Shown one piece after another: positions 34,562 to 41,339 of a DNA stretch of 64,000 nt (position 1 is the stretch's first letter; every line of letters begins with the position of its first letter). The notes below the pieces were generated by a model. The model was not told the origin of the DNA. It saw only the letters and a program-made list of their open reading frames with translations, and did no database searches. Position numbers and translations under genes: made by a program. This DNA is from JBFLVU01 sp037444825 (GTDB lineage: Bacteria > Acidobacteriota > UBA4820 > DSQY01): contig JBBILR010000004.1 of NCBI GenBank assembly GCA_037444825.1, positions 66,754-130,753 of the forward strand. The letters run 5' to 3'.

Positions 34562-35128
34562 ATGCGGAAATGGGTGGTGGGACTTCTGGCGGTGGCGGTT
34601 CTCGTGGCCGCGGCGGCGGCGGAACTGGAGGGGGTGAGCCTTCCCAACACGGTGACGGCGGGCGGGGCGACCCTGCACCTCAACGGCATGGGCGTCCGCG
34701 TGAAGAAGGTGGCCTTCATCGGCGTGAAGGTCTACGTGGCCGGCCTGTACCTCGCCGAGAAGTCCTCCGATCCGGCCAAGATCCTGGCGGCGGACGCCCC
34801 CCGCCAGCTGGTCATGCACTTCCTCTACAAGGAGGTGGGGAAGGCCAAGCTGGTGGAGGCTTGGAACGAGGGCTTCGAGAAGAACACCGGGGACAAGGCC
34901 GGCGCGCTGAAGGCCCGCATCGAGAAGTTCAACGGCTTCTGGTCCGACATGAAGAGCGGGGACCGGGCCGTCCTCACGTACATCCCCGGGACGGGGGTGG
35001 AGGTGGAGATCAAGGGCCAGAAGGTGGGGACCATCGAGGGCAAGGACTTCGCCGACGCCCTCTTCTCCATCTGGCTGGGGCCCAACCCGCCCAACGAGGA
35101 CCTCAAGAACGGCCTTCTGGGCAAGTAA
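34562..35128 (+). CDS. Secreted chalcone isomerase-like protein
   Basis: A 188-residue protein with a signal peptide (VVGLLAVAVLVAAAAA) and a chalcone-isomerase-like fold: GVSLPNTVTAGGATLHLNGM, VKKVAFIGVKVYVAGLYLAEKS, LVMHFLYKEVGKAKLVEAWN, and YIPGTGVEVEIKGQKVGTIEG through FADALFSIWLG. These are features of Chalcone_3 (PF16036) proteins, which in bacteria are periplasmic and not flavonoid enzymes; related plant and fungal proteins bind fatty acids. The role here is unknown, perhaps lipid binding in the envelope. It is a single-gene unit with its own promoter and a strong terminator. Confidence 0.88.
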   Translation: MRKWVVGLLAVAVLVAAAAAELEGVSLPNTVTAGGATLHLNGMGVRVKKVAFIGVKVYVAGLYLAEKSSDPAKILAADAPRQLVMHFLYKEVGKAKLVEAWNEGFEKNTGDKAGALKARIEKFNGFWSDMKSGDRAVLTYIPGTGVEVEIKGQKVGTIEGKDFADALFSIWLGPNPPNEDLKNGLLGK

Positions 35129-35151
35129 GGGTCGGCCGGCGGGGCTTCCCA

Positions 35152-35180
35152 GGCGGGCGGGGTCTTCCCGCCCGCCTTTT
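35152..35180 (+). terminator. Rho-independent terminator
   Basis: A ten-base perfect stem GGCGGGCGGG / CCCGCCCGCC with loop GTCTT, followed by TTTT. Ends the chalcone-isomerase-like gene and lies between convergent genes. Confidence 0.95.
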
Positions 35181-35193
35181 GCTGGGCGCGGGA

Positions 35194-35907
35194 TCAGTCC
35201 AGCTCCACGGGGTCCCAGACCATGGGACGGAGGGGGGCCGAAAGGTCCGAGCCCGTCTTGGGCCCCGGTTGCGTCCAGAGGGAGGCGAGGAGAGGGTGGC
35301 GCAGGGCGAAGGTCCCCCCCTCCCGCCGGGCCAGCGCCGCGTCCTCCATCCAGGAGAGGTAGGACCGGGCGGCCCCGGCGCTGACGCCGAGCCCCTTCGC
35401 CACCTCCGGCGCCTTGTGGGGGCGGAGGGCCAGGAGGGCGCCGGTCCGGAGCAAGGCCACGCCCCCCCGCGCGGCCCCGAGGCCCGTCCGCCACTCCAGC
35501 TCCAGATGAAGCCGAATCAGGGGGCTGCCCGGGGGCAAGCGGGCGTAGAGGGGGGGCACGGAGCCGTCCGGGGGGAGGTCGTCCCACTCCGGAGCGGCCC
35601 CCGCCCGCGTCAAGGCCTCCTGGAGGGCCCGGGCCGGTCGGGGGAAGCGGCACTCCAAGACGAGGCCGTGGCGGCGGGCGAAGCGGGCGAGGTCGTCGAA
35701 GAGGGATCCCGCGGCGCGGCTCCGGGCCCATCCGAGGAGCACTTCGGCGTTCCGGAGGACGAGCCCCGGCTCGGACCCGGCGAAATCCGGCAACGGTTCC
35801 CACAGCAGGTCCCGCACCGGCCAGCCGCAGGGGGGAAAGAAGGGGTAGCCGTAGTCCCGGCGGCGCAGGAGGCACCGGCGGACAGGTGGGAGGGCGTCTC
35901 GGTTCAT
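35194..35907 (-). CDS. Winged-helix domain protein of unknown function
   Basis: A 237-residue protein. The C-terminal 70 residues look like a winged-helix DNA-binding domain: ALLALRPHKAPEVAKGLGVS for the helix-turn-helix, SYLSWMEDAALARREGG for the wing, and TFALRHPLLASLW, which resembles the tail of archaeal-type ATPases and some transcription factors. The N-terminal 150 residues (from RRRDYGYPFFPPCGWPVRDL) are unrecognised and contain no P-loop. No signal peptide. The ribosome site before ATG 35907 is weak (AGGGTGA). It lies divergently from the MBL hydrolase gene, with 93 bases between starts, where it could act as a local regulator; that is speculative. Confidence 0.7.
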   Translation of the reverse strand: MNRDALPPVRRCLLRRRDYGYPFFPPCGWPVRDLLWEPLPDFAGSEPGLVLRNAEVLLGWARSRAAGSLFDDLARFARRHGLVLECRFPRPARALQEALTRAGAAPEWDDLPPDGSVPPLYARLPPGSPLIRLHLELEWRTGLGAARGGVALLRTGALLALRPHKAPEVAKGLGVSAGAARSYLSWMEDAALARREGGTFALRHPLLASLWTQPGPKTGSDLSAPLRPMVWDPVELD

Positions 35908-36000
35908 GGGGTCACCCTAGGCCCCGTTCAACCAAATGTCAAGTGACAAAGCCTGGGCGCCCTGTCCGCCGGGGTGGTATCCTCGTCGGGGAGGCGGGCC

Positions 36001-36792
36001 ATGCGGGTGACCTTTCTGGGCACGGGCACGTCGGTGGGCGTCCCCATCCTCACCTGCCGGTGCGCCGTCTGCTCCTCCGGGAACCCGAAAAACCGGCGGC
36101 TCCGGCAGTCCATCTGGGTGGAAGGGGGACCCCTCTCGGTGGTGGTGGACCCGGGGACGGACTTTCGGGAGCAGGCCCTCCGTGCGGGCATCGCCCGGCT
36201 GGACGCCGTCCTTCTCACCCATCCCCACGCCGACCACATCTTCGGCCTCGACGACACCCGGGTCTTCTCCTTCCGGCAGAAGGCCCCCATCCCCGTCTAC
36301 GGCTCCCCCCACACCCTGGAGGGGGTCCGGAGGACCTTCTGGTACGCCTTCGCCGACCTTCCGGAGGGAGGCGGACGCCCTCGGCTGGAGTTGAGAACCC
36401 TCGAGGGGCCCCTGGACCTCGGCGGGCTCCGCGTCCTCCCCCTCCCCGGGGACCACGGGTCCATGCCGGTGACGGTCTTCCGCTTCGGCCCCTTCGCCTA
36501 CGCCACCGACCTCAAGCGCGTGCCCGAGGAGACCGTGGGGGCGCTGCGGGGGGTTCACACGCTGGCCATCGACGCCCTCCGTTTCGAACCCGAACACCCC
36601 ACCCACATGACCGTCCGGGAGGCCCTGGAGACGGCGGAGCGGATCGGGCCCCGGCGGGTTTTTCTGATCCACATGGGCCACGAACTCAGCCACGAAGACC
36701 TCTCCCGTTCCCTGCCCTCCGGGGTGGAGCCGGCCTGGGACGGGCTGGTCCTCGATTTCGACGGGGAGGCCGTCCGAATGGAGGTCGAATGA
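36001..36792 (+). CDS. MBL-fold metallohydrolase (PhnP-like)
   Basis: A 263-residue metallo-beta-lactamase-fold enzyme of the PhnP / cyclic-phosphodiesterase type. It begins RVTFLGTGTSVGVPILTCRC, with the Cys-containing N-terminal extension CRCAVCSSG seen in PhnP relatives (a structural zinc site), then the metal motif LLTHPHADHIFGLDD, and later LPGDHGSMPVT, ATDLKR and FLIHMGHELS. The architecture points to a phosphodiesterase. ATG 36001 has GGGGAGG. The following SDR gene overlaps it by four bases (ATGA). No C-P lyase genes are near, so a general role in nucleotide or phosphodiester metabolism is more likely than phosphonate use. Confidence 0.9.
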   Translation: MRVTFLGTGTSVGVPILTCRCAVCSSGNPKNRRLRQSIWVEGGPLSVVVDPGTDFREQALRAGIARLDAVLLTHPHADHIFGLDDTRVFSFRQKAPIPVYGSPHTLEGVRRTFWYAFADLPEGGGRPRLELRTLEGPLDLGGLRVLPLPGDHGSMPVTVFRFGPFAYATDLKRVPEETVGALRGVHTLAIDALRFEPEHPTHMTVREALETAERIGPRRVFLIHMGHELSHEDLSRSLPSGVEPAWDGLVLDFDGEAVRMEVE

Positions 36793-37547
36793 CATCTGTT
36801 TGCGTGTACCCCGATCTCGAAGGGAAACGGGTGCTGGTGACGGGGGCCTCCTCCGGCATCGGGCTCGCCTGTGCCGAGGCCTTCCTCGGACAGGGCTCCC
36901 GGGTGGTCCTGCACTACCGCAACGGCCGCGGGGCGGCGGAGCGCGCGGCGGCCGCCTTCCCCGGCCGCGCCTTCGCCGCCGGAGCGGACCTGGCCACGGA
37001 GGAGGGGTGCGTGGCCCTGGTGAAGGAGGCGGCGGAGCTCCTCCACGGCCTGGACGTCCTCGTCCATTCGGCGGGGATCTGGACCCCGGGGCCCATCCGG
37101 GAGCTGAGCCGGGAGACCCTGGAGACCATGTTCCGCACCAACGCCTTCTCTTCCTACTACTTGGCCAGGGAGTGCGCGCGGATCCTGGAGAGGGGGAGCC
37201 TGATTTTTATCGGTTCCACCGCCGGGCAGCGGGGGGAGCCGGGCCACAGCCACTACGCCGGCAGCAAGGGGGCGGTCCAGTCCCTGGTGATGAGCCTGGC
37301 CCAGGAGCTGGCCCCCGCCATCCGGGTGAACCTCGTCTCCCCCGGCTGGGTGAGGACCCCCATGAGCGGGGAGGCCCTCGCCGCCCGGGAGCGGGCCATC
37401 GTCTCCGTGGTTCCCCTCCGGCGGGTGGCCGAGGCGGAGGACGTGGCGGCGGCGGTCCTCTTCCTCGCCTCCGACGCCTCGCGCCACTTCACCGGCGCCG
37501 ACCTCTGCTGCTCCGGCGGGGCGCTCCTTCCCATGCCCCGGGGCTAG
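36789..37547 (+). CDS. Short-chain dehydrogenase/reductase (FabG-like)
   Basis: A 252-residue NAD(P)-dependent oxidoreductase with a classical SDR pattern: the cofactor loop LVTGASSGIGLACAEAF, GLDVLVHSAGIW (NNAG equivalent reads HSAG), the catalytic Ser in GSLIFIGSTAGQRG, and the YxxxK pair in HYAGSKGAVQSLV. The C-terminal PGWVRTPMSGEAL and the last segment FLASDASRHFTGADLCCSGG resemble 3-oxoacyl-ACP reductases and glucose-dehydrogenase-like SDRs. The substrate is unknown. ATG 36789 overlaps the MBL gene stop. Its TAG shares a CTAG palindrome with the stop of the convergent sulfatase-like gene. Confidence 0.9.
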   Translation: MTSVCVYPDLEGKRVLVTGASSGIGLACAEAFLGQGSRVVLHYRNGRGAAERAAAAFPGRAFAAGADLATEEGCVALVKEAAELLHGLDVLVHSAGIWTPGPIRELSRETLETMFRTNAFSSYYLARECARILERGSLIFIGSTAGQRGEPGHSHYAGSKGAVQSLVMSLAQELAPAIRVNLVSPGWVRTPMSGEALAARERAIVSVVPLRRVAEAEDVAAAVLFLASDASRHFTGADLCCSGGALLPMPRG

Positions 37548-39571
37548 GGGGCCGGGGGGCCCTCCGGGCCCAGGGCCGACTCCAAGTCCCGGACGATCTG
37601 CTCCACGTGCCGCCGTTCGGCGGGGTCCAGGTCGGTCTTCAGGGCCCGCCGGAAGGCCTCCAGGGCCTCCCGGGGCCGGTCGGCCTGCAGGAAGACGGCG
37701 CCCAGGGTGAGGGCGGCGGGGGCGTAGGCGGGGTAGCGGGAGAGGACCTCCCGGTAGATCCGGACCGCCTCCTCCGGCCGGTTCCGCATGAGGTAGACGT
37801 CCCCCTCCCGCTTCAGGGTGGCGGCGGGGTCCCGGCTGAGGCGCAGGGCCGCCTGGAAGTCCGCCCGGGCGGCCTCCTCCTTGCCCTGGATGAGGTGGAT
37901 CCGGCCTTGGAGGAGGTGGGTCTCCTCGTCGGCGAAGCCCTCGGAAAAGGCCCGCTCCAGCAAGGGGAAGGCCTTGTCCGGTTCGTTCCGGTCCAGGTAG
38001 GCCGCCGCCAGGGCGTTGAGGGCGGTGACGAGCCGGGGGGAGAGGCGAAGGGCCTTCTCGTAGGCGGTGATGGCCTCCGGGAGCCGCTCCCGGGAGGCCA
38101 GGATGTGGCCCTTGGCGGTGTAGGCCTCGGCCAGGCGGGGGGCCAGGGCCAGGGCCCGGTCCAGGGCGGCCAGGGCTTCGTCGGCGCGCCCCGCCCTCCG
38201 AAGGGTCTCCCCGTGCTCGAAGGCCAGGGAGGGGTTTTCCCGGTCCTTCTGGACGAGGGCGCTCAGGATCTTGAGCGCCCCCTGGAGGTCTCCGGTCTCC
38301 CGCAGGAGCCTCGCCCGCGCGGTTTCCCGGAGGACCTCCGTCCGGTCGTGGGGGTCGGGGAGCCCCTGGCGGATGAAACCCTCGGCGGGGACGGGGGCGT
38401 AGCCCAGGCCCCGCAGGGACTCGGAAACCGCCGTTTGGGGGGCCTTTGCCGGGAATGAGGGGAGGGCCTCCTTCAGGCGCCGCGCCTCGGCGGGGGGCCG
38501 GGCGGAGAGGTCCACCGTCTCCCCCGGGTCCGTCTGGAGGTCGAAGAGACGGTCGGCCTGCTGGGACCGCACCCACTTGTACCGGCCGTCGGTGACGCCC
38601 AGGAGGGGGCTCCACCGGAAGGCGTCGAAGGGGAGCCACGACTCCAATGGCAGGGTCCGAGAAGGGGGCGCCGGGCCGAAGAGGTCCACTCCGTCGGGGA
38701 AGGCGCCCGGGGGGACGGGAAGGCCCAGCCTCCCCAGGACCGACGGGGGGACGTCGGCCAGGGAGCAGGGGCGGCCGTCGCGCCGCCCCGAAGGAACCCC
38801 CGGCCCGGCGAACAAGAGCACCGTCCGCAGCGTGGGCTCGAAGAGGAGGACGCCGTGGGTGGGTTCCCCGTGGTCCCCCAGGGCCTCCCCGTGGTCGGAG
38901 GCCACCACCACCAGGGTGCCGGCGGGCAAGGCGCGAAGCAGCCTCGCCACCTCGGCGTCCACGTAGGCCGCCGCGGCGTCGTAGGGCTTCCCGGGGAATC
39001 GGGCGCCGTAGGCTTCAGGGCTGGAATACGGCTCGTGGGTGTCGAAGTAGTGGACCCAGAGGAAGAGGGGAGATTCTTCCTTCCCGCGGAGGAGGGAGAG
39101 GGCCCGGTCGGTGATTTCCGTAGCGCTCCGGGTCCGGTCGAGGCCCATGGCGTCGTCGTAGACGGCGAAGCCCCGGCTCAGGCCGTAGCGGCCTTCCAGG
39201 ACGGCGCTGGCCACCACCGCCTCGCAGCGCCACCCCTCCGCCGCCAGGACCTCCGCCAGGGCCCGCACGCCGGTAGCGAGGCTCCCCGTGCCGTTGTCGT
39301 GGAGGCCCGTCCGAGTTGGAAAGGCCCCCGTCAGCAGCGTCCCGTGGGAGGGGAGGGTCAGAGGCGCCGGGGCGGTGCAGGCGGTGAAGGCGGTTCCCTT
39401 CGCCGCCAGGGCGTTCAGGTTCGGCGCCAGCGGCGCGGGGCCTTTCCAGGCCTCCAGCCGGTCGGCCCGGAAGGTGTCCAAGGTGACGAGCACCACGTCG
39501 GGGCCCTTGGACCACGACAGGGTGCCGGAAAGGGCCAGGAGAACCGCCACAACGACCTTCGGGAGCCTCAC
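37544..39571 (-). CDS. Sulfatase-like hydrolase fused to TPR repeats, secreted
   Basis: A 675-residue exported protein. After a signal peptide (VVVAVLLALSGTLSWS) comes an alkaline-phosphatase-superfamily domain: VVLVTLDTFRADRLE with the metal-binding Asp, APLTLPSHGTLLTG, VHYFDTHEPY, and VVVASDHGEALGDHG with the second metal pair. The nucleophile position, Cys or Ser in true sulfatases (CxPSR), is Thr72 in TLPSH, so formylglycine cannot form; a phosphodiesterase or phosphoryl-transfer activity is more likely. From about residue 400 to the end are seven or eight TPR units such as LAEAYTAKGHILASRERLPE and TALNALAAAYLDRNEPDKA. GTG 39571 follows GGAGGTGCACC. Such sulfatase-TPR fusions recur in Acidobacteriota; the substrate is unknown. 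Confidence 0.87.
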   Translation of the reverse strand: MRLPKVVVAVLLALSGTLSWSKGPDVVLVTLDTFRADRLEAWKGPAPLAPNLNALAAKGTAFTACTAPAPLTLPSHGTLLTGAFPTRTGLHDNGTGSLATGVRALAEVLAAEGWRCEAVVASAVLEGRYGLSRGFAVYDDAMGLDRTRSATEITDRALSLLRGKEESPLFLWVHYFDTHEPYSSPEAYGARFPGKPYDAAAAYVDAEVARLLRALPAGTLVVVASDHGEALGDHGEPTHGVLLFEPTLRTVLLFAGPGVPSGRRDGRPCSLADVPPSVLGRLGLPVPPGAFPDGVDLFGPAPPSRTLPLESWLPFDAFRWSPLLGVTDGRYKWVRSQQADRLFDLQTDPGETVDLSARPPAEARRLKEALPSFPAKAPQTAVSESLRGLGYAPVPAEGFIRQGLPDPHDRTEVLRETARARLLRETGDLQGALKILSALVQKDRENPSLAFEHGETLRRAGRADEALAALDRALALAPRLAEAYTAKGHILASRERLPEAITAYEKALRLSPRLVTALNALAAAYLDRNEPDKAFPLLERAFSEGFADEETHLLQGRIHLIQGKEEAARADFQAALRLSRDPAATLKREGDVYLMRNRPEEAVRIYREVLSRYPAYAPAALTLGAVFLQADRPREALEAFRRALKTDLDPAERRHVEQIVRDLESALGPEGPPAP

Positions 39572-39674
39572 GGTGCACCTCCGCGGCACAGTGTAGCAGA
39601 GGGGGAGACGGGGGACGGACAGGAGGCCCCCCGGCGGCCCGGGAGGCGCCCATCGTCTCACGGCCTTCAGTTTC

Positions 39675-39703
39675 TTGACGTTAGGGGGACTCGGGAGTAG
39701 AAT
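39675..39703 (+). promoter_or_regulatory. Promoter of the binding protein-rfaE2-mfd operon
   Basis: TTGACG (39675-39680), 17 bases, TAGAAT (39698-39703). The start codon at 39712 is only eight bases after the -10, so the leader is almost absent unless transcription starts very near the ATG; a near-leaderless mRNA is implied. Confidence 0.75.
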
Positions 39704-39711
39704 GGACCTTC

Positions 39712-40863
39712 ATGCCGAAGGGCCGCTTCTTCCTGGGGACGTTGGCCGCGGCCGCGGCGGGGCTCCTTGCCGCCTGCCGCGTCCCCGAGGTGCGCCTCCT
39801 CGTCCTCCTGCCCCTCTCGGGACCCCAGGCCGCCTACGGGCGGAGCCTTCTCGCCGGGGCCCGCCTGGGGGAGGAGGCGGTGAACGCCGCCGGGGGGGTG
39901 CGGGGCCGGAAGCTCGTGCTCGCCGTGGAGGACTCGGGGGGCGACGGCCGCCGGGCCCAGGAGGCCCTTCGGGAATGGGCCCGCACCTCGGGGTGCCGGC
40001 TGGTGGTGGGCGGCGCCACCAGCGAGGAGGCGCTGGCCCTGGCTCCGGAGGCGGAGCGCCTGGGCCTTCTGCTTCTCTCCCCCTCCGCCTCCTCGCCGCT
40101 TCTGTCGGACCGCTTTCCCCACTTCTTCCGGACGTGGCCTTCCGACGCCGGGGAGGCCCAGGCGGCGGCGGAGTTTCTGGCCTACTCCCTCCACGCCACC
40201 GAGGTCTTGGTGGTCGCCGAGCCCGGTCCTTACGGGGAAGGGCTCGCGGAGGCCTTTCGGCGGGCCTTCGACGGCGGCCCGCGCCGGGCGGAGGCCCTGG
40301 CCGCGGGAGGGGACCTTGGCCCAAAAGACCCCCTGCCTCCCGGCCCCCAGGCCCTCTTCCTGGCGGGGACGCCGGAGGCGCTCCTGCCCTACCTGGAAGG
40401 GGCCCGCGCCCGGGGGGACGACCGGGTGGCGGTGGCTTCCGGCGCCTTCGCCCGTTCGGGGGCGGAGGCCGGGAACCCTCGGGGGTGCGACGGACTTTGC
40501 GTGGTGGCACCGGGCACGCCCGCAGGGGCCGAGGCCGTGGCCTTCGAGGAGGCCTTCCTGAAGCGCTTTGGCCGCCGCACCGACCGGTACGCCCGGAGCG
40601 CCTACGATGCCGTGCGGGTGGCGGCGGAAGGGGCGGGGGCGGGAAAAACCGCCGACGAACTCCGGCAGGCCCTTCTGGGGCTGAAGCAGTTTCCCGGGGC
40701 CTCGGGCCCCATCACCTTCGGCCCGGGGGGAGACCTCCACAGGCCGGCGGAGGTCCTCGTCCGCCGGGGGGGGAGCCTGGTCCCCCTCCGGGAGGTCTCG
40801 ACGGAGGTCCTTCCCGCGCTCCAGGAAGGGGTGGCCCGACGCCGGCTGGGAGGGAAAGGGTGA
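39712..40863 (+). CDS. Orphan type I periplasmic-binding-fold lipoprotein (LivJ/LpoA-like)
   Basis: A 383-residue lipoprotein (signal peptide ending AGLLAAC) with the PBP-I fold: VRLLVLLPLSGPQAAYGRSLLAGARLGEEAVN, VVGGATSEEALALAPEAERL, LLLSPSASSPLLSDRFPHFF, and TEVLVVAEPGPYGEGLAEAF. No transporter genes accompany it; instead rfaE2 and mfd follow with four-base overlaps. The family includes both LivJ-type ligand-binding proteins and LpoA-like activators of penicillin-binding proteins. An orphan lipoprotein in an LPS/envelope context could be either. A promoter abuts its start. Ligand unknown. Confidence 0.85.
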   Translation: MPKGRFFLGTLAAAAAGLLAACRVPEVRLLVLLPLSGPQAAYGRSLLAGARLGEEAVNAAGGVRGRKLVLAVEDSGGDGRRAQEALREWARTSGCRLVVGGATSEEALALAPEAERLGLLLLSPSASSPLLSDRFPHFFRTWPSDAGEAQAAAEFLAYSLHATEVLVVAEPGPYGEGLAEAFRRAFDGGPRRAEALAAGGDLGPKDPLPPGPQALFLAGTPEALLPYLEGARARGDDRVAVASGAFARSGAEAGNPRGCDGLCVVAPGTPAGAEAVAFEEAFLKRFGRRTDRYARSAYDAVRVAAEGAGAGKTADELRQALLGLKQFPGASGPITFGPGGDLHRPAEVLVRRGGSLVPLREVSTEVLPALQEGVARRRLGGKG

Positions 40864-41339
40864 GAGGGCGGGTCCTTTGCCTCGAGGAAGCCGTGGCCTT
40901 CCGGCGGGAGCTGCGGGCGAGGGGGGAGCGCCTGGTCTTCACCAACGGGTGCTTCGACCTGCTTCACGCCGGCCACGTCCGCTACCTTAACGCCGCCCGC
41001 GGCCTCGGGGACCGCCTCCTCGTGGGCCTCAACGACGACGCTTCCGTCCGCCGGCTCAAGGGCCCCGGACGCCCCGTGGTTCCGGAGGCGGAGCGGGCGG
41101 AGGTCCTGTGCGCCCTCGAAGCGGTGGACGGCGTGGTGCTCTTTTCGGAGGAGACGCCGCTGGCCCTCATCGAGGCCCTCCTGCCCGATATCCTGGTGAA
41201 GGGGGCCGACTGGCCCCTGGAGGCCATCGTGGGGAGGCGGGAGGTGGAGGCGGCCGGGGGGCGGGTCCTCACCCTGCCGCTCCTCTCGGGGAGGTCCACC
41301 ACCGCCCTCCTGGAACGGATCGGGGGCCGCCGGCCGTGA
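40860..41339 (+). CDS. rfaE2: D-glycero-beta-D-manno-heptose 1-phosphate adenylyltransferase
   Basis: A 159-residue nucleotidyltransferase corresponding to the C-terminal half of E. coli HldE. It makes ADP-heptose, a precursor of lipopolysaccharide inner core. Motifs: LVFTNGCFDLLHAGHVRYL with the HxGH nucleotide site, LLVGLNDDASVRRLKGPGRP, PEAERAEVLCALEAVDGVV, and DILVKGADWPLEAIVG. The kinase half (RfaE1) is not fused, as in many non-enterobacteria. GTG 40860 overlaps the stop before it and its own TGA overlaps the mfd GTG. Presence supports an LPS-bearing outer membrane. Confidence 0.95.
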   Translation: MRGRVLCLEEAVAFRRELRARGERLVFTNGCFDLLHAGHVRYLNAARGLGDRLLVGLNDDASVRRLKGPGRPVVPEAERAEVLCALEAVDGVVLFSEETPLALIEALLPDILVKGADWPLEAIVGRREVEAAGGRVLTLPLLSGRSTTALLERIGGRRP

